A stretch of DNA of 6,433 bases. It comes from an uncultured Dysosmobacter sp. GTDB taxonomy: Bacteria; Bacillota; Clostridia; Oscillospirales; Oscillospiraceae. Positions 6,061 through 6,433 of the stretch are shown in pieces. Under the pieces are notes generated by a model. The model saw only the letters and a list, made by a program, of their open reading frames with translations, did not search any database and had not been told where the DNA came from. Made by a program: the position numbers and the translations under genes. The stretch is taken from assembly GCA_934504065.1 (NCBI GenBank), contig CAKSVQ010000129.1:1-6433 (forward strand), given 5' to 3'. Position 1 is the stretch's first letter; each line of letters opens with the position of its first letter.

Positions 6061-6336
6061 GTGAAACAGATGAAGAAAAAGAACGGTCTCAGTCTGCGCC
6101 AGTGTCTGATTTTTGCGGGTATTTTGACGGGTGTGGGCGCGATGACGACAGTGTATGGCTGCGAAAGCAAGGCGACCTTGCCAATGATCGTGGGACTTGT
6201 GCTGCTGGTAGGCGGTCTGGCGTTTTATTACGGGGCGTGCCGCTGCCCGGAGTGCGGCGCGGCGCTGGGGCGAAGCCCGGGAAGATATTGCAAACACTGC
6301 GGAAAAGCGTACCGCTGGGACGAGCGGGTCCTGTAA
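6061..6336 (+). CDS. Small two-TM membrane protein with C-terminal zinc ribbon
   Basis: The 91-aa product opens with a basic stretch (MKQMKKKNG). It has two hydrophobic segments, about residues 13-32 and 39-59, with C34 in the turn between them, then a zinc-ribbon tail with C62-x2-C65 and C77-x2-C80, plus C60. The likely topology is a helical hairpin with both ends in the cytoplasm. Zinc binding is likely from the paired CxxC motifs; function is unknown, and such tails are often binding modules. GTG 6061 is preferred because GGGGAG (6046-6051) sits 9 nt upstream. The in-frame ATG at 6040 lies before that site and would add seven residues (MKGERCC) without a good ribosome binding site of its own. 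It is the first intact gene after the smc-tail copy, so it may be the original downstream neighbour of smc. Confidence 0.75.
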   Translation: MKQMKKKNGLSLRQCLIFAGILTGVGAMTTVYGCESKATLPMIVGLVLLVGGLAFYYGACRCPECGAALGRSPGRYCKHCGKAYRWDERVL

Positions 6337-6362
6337 AATCCCTTATTTTTTAGGAGGAAAGG

Positions 6363-6433
6363 TTGAAACATTGTAATTTAAGGACTATCCGAAAAAGAGC
6401 GCACAAAGCTAAGCCCCCTAAGAGGGGGCAAAA
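6363..6433 (+). CDS. Possible TTG-initiated gene start, open at the window edge
   Basis: TAGGAGGAAAGG (6351-6362) is a near-ideal ribosome binding site lying 26 bases before the window could show any ATG. The TTG at 6363 is 5 nt after AGGAGG and opens a frame of 23 complete codons with no stop before the end (peptide start MKHCNLRTIRKRAHKAK). The peptide is very basic and matches no family I know. Codon use (TTA, AGG, CGA, AAT) is unlike the neighbours, so it may be a chance frame. The case rests on the ribosome binding site. Confidence 0.25.
   Translation, partial: MKHCNLRTIRKRAHKAKPPKRGQ
6413..6429. repeat. GC-rich inverted repeat at the right edge
   Basis: GCCCCCT (6413-6419) and AGGGGGC (6423-6429) form a perfect 7-bp stem with an AAG loop. 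The bases after it on the + strand are AAAA and the window then ends. On the - strand it is followed by TTAGCTTT, a poor T tract. It could be part of a terminator whose context is cut off. Confidence 0.35.

Noticed and set aside
5080..6297. 405-codon open frame on the - strand across the end of smc and the downstream region
   Set aside because: It is antisense to smc, the smc-tail copy and the zinc-ribbon gene. Its repeated peptide pieces are just the antisense of the duplicated smc tail, and no ribosome binding site or domain supports it.

Overview
The window carries about six genes, all on the + strand, in fairly GC-rich DNA with mostly G/C-ending codons, strong AGGAGG-type ribosome binding sites and sigma-A-like promoters. 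This points to a GC-rich Firmicute, most likely a gut clostridium of the Oscillospiraceae kind (Flavonifractor/Oscillibacter-like). That placement is inferred from protein flavour and codon use; no marker gene in the window proves it.

Layout: (1) 1-198 is the C-terminal end of a gene entering from the left, tentatively a PLP-dependent cysteine-synthase-like enzyme, closed by a perfect hairpin (246-275). (2) 316-1563 is threonine synthase (thrC) with an N-terminal zinc-ribbon, closed by a strong, symmetrical terminator (1574-1614). (3) 1623-2080 is a self-contained metal-handling unit. It has a consensus promoter, two copies of a GTTAG-N6-CTAAC palindrome just downstream of the predicted transcription start, a small heavy-metal-associated (HMA) domain protein, and its own terminator. 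(4) 2144-5796 is smc, with its own extended -10 promoter, encoding a full-length chromosome-condensation ATPase of 1188 aa. (5) 5797-6060 is a rearranged stretch. It holds a hairpin, a 25-codon ORF with an excellent ribosome binding site, and a second, 93% identical copy of the last 24 codons plus stop of smc. (6) 6061-6336 is a small two-TM membrane protein with a C-terminal zinc ribbon. (7) The right edge has a strong ribosome binding site followed by a TTG-initiated frame that is still open at the window end, plus a short GC-rich hairpin.

Each of the first four units is separated from the next by a terminator and/or a fresh promoter, so this is a string of short transcription units, not one operon. 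The genes are mostly housekeeping (threonine synthesis, chromosome segregation). The two places worth attention are the twin palindromic operator of the HMA gene, which suggests repression by a DtxR-like metalloregulator, and the partial smc duplication. The differences in the smc duplication are almost all synonymous, so the extra piece looks like the relic of a diverged smc allele left by recombination. No CRISPR array, IS element, tRNA or rRNA was seen, and no clearly novel multi-gene system.
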